Positions 61,381 to 64,000 of a DNA stretch of 64,000 bases are shown here, in pieces. Positions within the stretch are counted from its first letter, which is position 1. Each line of letters starts with the position of its first letter. A program made the position numbers and the translations under genes. Location: NCBI RefSeq assembly GCF_009905615.1, contig NZ_JAAAKW010000007.1, positions 124,001 through 188,000 of the forward strand, in the 5' to 3' direction. Origin of the DNA: Pseudomonas sp. SLFW. Its GTDB lineage: Bacteria; Pseudomonadota; Gammaproteobacteria; Pseudomonadales; Pseudomonadaceae. Under the pieces are notes generated by a model. The model saw nothing but the letters and a program-made list of their open reading frames with translations, was not told the DNA's origin and searched no databases.

Positions 61381-62595
61381 CTAGCTGAGCGCGGCCTTTT
61401 TCTCGGATTTACCGAGGCACAGCGACAGCACGAACGGCATCCACACCACCATCCACATGGCGCGCGCCCGGCCAAACACGGTGAACACGTCAAACTGCAC
61501 GGCGACGGTGGCGAATACCCAGATCATCAGGATGGCCATGCCCAACGCCTCGTTGCGGTGACGCCAGGCACGCAGGCCCAACCACAGCCACAAGACGATC
61601 CACAGCGCCGTAAACGGAATGCCGTACTGCACGGCCGTGTCGAGCATCAGGTTGTGACAATGGCCGAAAATGACACCGCCGGCCGAGACTTCGTAATCAC
61701 TGCTCAGACCAATGCCCAGCCAAGGTCGCTGGTGAATCAAGTCGATGGCCCCCTTGATCAGCACCGTGCGCTCGGAATCGCCCCGCTGCAGGATCGACGG
61801 TTCAAAAATGGCCAGGGCGACGGCGGCGACCAGCGCCAGAATCGCGAGAGTTCGATAGAACCGCCCGCCACCCAGCAACACGACCACGGCGGCCACGGCC
61901 ATCAGCGAAACAATCGAGCCCCGGCTGCCGGTCAGGATGACGAAGGCGACCGAACACGCCTGAAGCAGCGCCCATAGAACACGCCCACTGGTTTTTTGCG
62001 GCCACCACGTACAGCTGAGCACCACCAGTGCGGCGATGGTGTAACCCGCAGGATTGGGGTTGTCCATGAAACCGCCGAAGCCGTACATCCGGTCGATGCC
62101 ACGAATCGGGTAGGCGATCAGCGCAGCCAGAGAATACAGCCCCCCCAGCCCACCCCACAGAATCAGCATGCTTTGCAGGGGTCGATTGAACGTCCGCCCC
62201 CAGACGATCCAGCCCAGAATCAGCATGAGAAAGAACAGTTCGCGCTTGATGATGGTCAAGTAGCGCTCCGCCCCGTCACTCCACGCGAGTGAAATCAGCG
62301 ACCAGATGAACAACAGCAGAAACAGCCAGAGCTCGCGACGGTTGAGCACCGTGTGGCGAAACTCGCCGAAATACCGGGCGATAAGGTAGAGACAGGGTAG
62401 GTAAACGAACGCGGTCAGCAGCCAACTGTAGAACTTCATCGTGGGTGTCAGCAGAACACCCGCGACACTCCAGAACAAACCGAAGGCCAGTACCACACCG
62501 GCCAAGCCAAGATGCGCGCTGACCGTACGAAGCTGCTCACTACCCTGTGTGAAAACGCGGCTAACCCATGGCTGATTCTGTAGGGACTGACTCAC
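61381..62595 (-). CDS. waaL: O-antigen ligase family membrane protein
   Basis: 404 residues with about 10-12 membrane segments. The large periplasmic loop of the Wzy_C/WaaL family includes GSRGSIVSLMA and, at about 290-315, RPWLGIGLSSDYEVSAG with HCHNLMLDTAVQYG, where the conserved Arg and His act in ligation. It joins O-polysaccharide to lipid A-core, or is a core-specific relative. The start codon is GTG 62595, overlapping the GT2 stop (GTGA). Convergent with the kinase-like gene. Confidence 0.87.
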   Translation of the reverse strand: MSQSLQNQPWVSRVFTQGSEQLRTVSAHLGLAGVVLAFGLFWSVAGVLLTPTMKFYSWLLTAFVYLPCLYLIARYFGEFRHTVLNRRELWLFLLLFIWSLISLAWSDGAERYLTIIKRELFFLMLILGWIVWGRTFNRPLQSMLILWGGLGGLYSLAALIAYPIRGIDRMYGFGGFMDNPNPAGYTIAALVVLSCTWWPQKTSGRVLWALLQACSVAFVILTGSRGSIVSLMAVAAVVVLLGGGRFYRTLAILALVAAVALAIFEPSILQRGDSERTVLIKGAIDLIHQRPWLGIGLSSDYEVSAGGVIFGHCHNLMLDTAVQYGIPFTALWIVLWLWLGLRAWRHRNEALGMAILMIWVFATVAVQFDVFTVFGRARAMWMVVWMPFVLSLCLGKSEKKAALS

Positions 62596-63476
62596 TGTGC
62601 ACCCTTGGGCTTACGGTATTTGAAAACGAAGTGTCGGAACCGCTTCCATGTCACGCGGTTCCAGCGGTGCACGGGCACACTGGCGAACAGGCTGCGAGCG
62701 AACGGTTTGTCCGCCACGACCGACTCTTTCAACGCCTTGTTGATGATCGCCAGACGGCCCGCTTCATAGGCAGGATTGTCCTGGTAGGCCTCGATCACTT
62801 TCAGGTCATAGATCAGCTGACTCTTATACGCCGTCTTGGAGATGTTGGTGTCGTGGCGTCGATACAGCGTGACTCGGTCCGGCAAAATATGCACCTGATA
62901 GCCCGCCTTGGCGATGCGCAGGGTCATCTGGAAATCCTGGACCTTGATTGTGGGGTCATAGCCGCCCACGTTGTCGATGGCTTCGCGCCGGTACATGGCG
63001 ACCGGGCCGCCGACGGCATAGGCATCGGCCAACAGCTCGTCGAAGCTCCAGCGCTGGACCGGCGCATGGCTGGCCACCTTGTGCTTGAGGGGATTGCCAA
63101 CGGAGTCGATGTAGATGACCTTCGCACCGAGCAACCCGACTTCCGGGTGCTCTTGCATGTAGCTGACCTGGCGGCGAATTCGTCCGGCCAGCATCACGTC
63201 ATCGGAATCGTGGGTCACCACCAGATCGCCACGGGCGTGGCTCAAGGCGTTGTTGAGCGCGGCGCTGACGCCCTGGTTGTCCTGCTGATAGAACTGAAAA
63301 TCATGAACCTTGCGCAGCGCTTCGATTTTCTCCGCGCTGGCGTCGGTGGAGCCGTCGTTGACGACGATCAGCTCAAAATTGTCGTAGTCCTGCTCCAGCA
63401 CGCTAAGCAGGGACTCCTCGATGTAACGCTCATGGTTGAAACACGGCACTAAAATCGAGACTAATGGCCATTTCAT
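62592..63476 (-). CDS. Family 2 glycosyltransferase
   Basis: 294-residue GT-A enzyme: VSILVPCFNHERYIEESLLS, LIVVNDGSTDAS and the DxD-type HDSDDVML, then GGYDPTIKVQDFQM. No membrane segment. It probably adds a sugar to the LPS core or O-unit; the acceptor is unknown. ATG 63476 begins MKWPLVSILVPCFNH; the frame runs to 63554 without family likeness. Translationally coupled to the ligase gene. Confidence 0.9.
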   Translation of the reverse strand: MKWPLVSILVPCFNHERYIEESLLSVLEQDYDNFELIVVNDGSTDASAEKIEALRKVHDFQFYQQDNQGVSAALNNALSHARGDLVVTHDSDDVMLAGRIRRQVSYMQEHPEVGLLGAKVIYIDSVGNPLKHKVASHAPVQRWSFDELLADAYAVGGPVAMYRREAIDNVGGYDPTIKVQDFQMTLRIAKAGYQVHILPDRVTLYRRHDTNISKTAYKSQLIYDLKVIEAYQDNPAYEAGRLAIINKALKESVVADKPFARSLFASVPVHRWNRVTWKRFRHFVFKYRKPKGAQ

Positions 63477-63635
63477 ACCCGCACTCGATCCTTGGCTTCT
63501 GGCTGCGCCTTCAATGGCCACATTTCTGAAGGCTGACGACGGATGTCCTGGCAACCTGACAGTGTGAAAAATGGCATGCGGAGATTATCTGGTTTCAAAT
63601 TAATATCATTATATTCAGCGCATGAACCGTTCAAA

Positions 63636-64000
63636 TCAAATCCCTAATGCTGCCCGCAGCCTCTCGACACCGCTCACTGGCGCCTGCTCGCGCAATGCCG
63701 GCTCAAGCTCACGCACGATGCGTGCGCCAATCGCCCCGAATCCAAACTGAGACACTGCCAGATCGCGCCCGTTGACCGCAATACGCGCAGCAAGACTCGG
63801 ATCATCCCGCAGGATCGCGAGCTTTTTCTGTAATTGGGGTATGTCGCTGTAAAACACCACGTTGTGCATGTCTTGCAGGCCCAGCGCACGGCTCTCGGCG
63901 TCGCCTTGATCATAGGCAAACAGCACACAACCACAGGCCATTGCCTCGAAATTCTTGATCATGAATTCGCCCATGCCGACGTCTGCACTCACGAAGAAAC
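63636..64000 (-). CDS. Glycosyltransferase (GT-B type), 5' end outside window
   Basis: C-terminal 120 codons of a leftward gene cut by the window edge. EFMIKNFEAMACGCVLFAYD is the donor-binding motif of GT4/GT1-type enzymes, followed by a typical tail with FYSDIPQLQKKLAIL. The true start lies beyond 64000; the in-frame GTG at 63992 is internal. The gap 63477-63635 is AT-rich, as is common around LPS genes. Confidence 0.8.
   Translation of the reverse strand, partial: FFVSADVGMGEFMIKNFEAMACGCVLFAYDQGDAESRALGLQDMHNVVFYSDIPQLQKKLAILRDDPSLAARIAVNGRDLAVSQFGFGAIGARIVRELEPALREQAPVSGVERLRAALGI

Overview
The window is a piece of a Pseudomonas chromosome. The gene order runs from the rpsF-rpsR region through rnr, purA, hisZ, hflKC, hfq, mutL, queG, orn, motAB, psd, serB, parC/parE, thiC, tolC, waaA, hldE and msbA to LPS-core genes. 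This is the conserved order of the P. aeruginosa PA4933-PA5000 region. Abundant REP repeats of the TGTAGGAG(C/T)GAGC type, an extra chemoreceptor gene beside the tRNA-Leu pair and the lack of fimX next to serB point to a fluorescent, non-aeruginosa species (P. fluorescens / P. syringae lineage, inferred). I see no prophage, insertion sequence, CRISPR array or rRNA.

Region by region: (1) 1-5046 is a leftward translation/RNA block (DUF2232 membrane protein, rpsR, rpsF, rlmB, rnr) with a promoter and a likely S6:S18 autoregulatory leader before rpsF. (2) 5161-5700 holds two tandem tRNA-Leu(CAG) genes, each with its own terminator, followed by a chemoreceptor gene. (3) 7861-20912 is a long leftward housekeeping series: purA, hisZ, and nnr-tsaE-amiB-mutL-miaA-hfq-hflX-hflK-hflC, most of it tightly overlapped. 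(4) 20975-26639 has queG, a TRIC-family channel, orn, rsgA and motAB, the last with a good sigma-28 promoter. (5) 26755-35158 has an HDOD protein, rhodanese rhdA, psd, a FimW-like protein, serB, and a membrane protein that joins a YtjB/AhpA-type sensor to a HAMP region and a degenerate nucleotide-cyclase-like domain. (6) 35387-44822 is a leftward run with a PqiC-like lipoprotein and the nudF-DUF1249-cpdA-yqiA-parE-(two uncharacterised exported genes)-parC cluster. (7) 45054-49459 has a lipoprotein, the HMP transporter cytX, and thiC under a TPP riboswitch. (8) 49501-64000 is an envelope region: tolC, waaA, a LysR/SMR efflux pair with a visible operator, a three-gene rightward cluster of unknown role (FAD oxidoreductase, aldo/keto reductase, degenerate Nudix protein), hldE, msbA, a kinase-fold protein lacking the HxD motif, an O-antigen-ligase-type protein and two glycosyltransferases, the last cut by the window edge.

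Most genes are ordinary core genes. The least explained parts are the YtjB/HAMP/cyclase-like fusion (33626-35158), the FimW-like gene without fimX, the 53876-56878 metabolic cluster, the two exported proteins translationally coupled between parE and parC, and the putative pseudokinase in the LPS cluster. All functional statements rest on motif and family recognition by eye; no database search was run.
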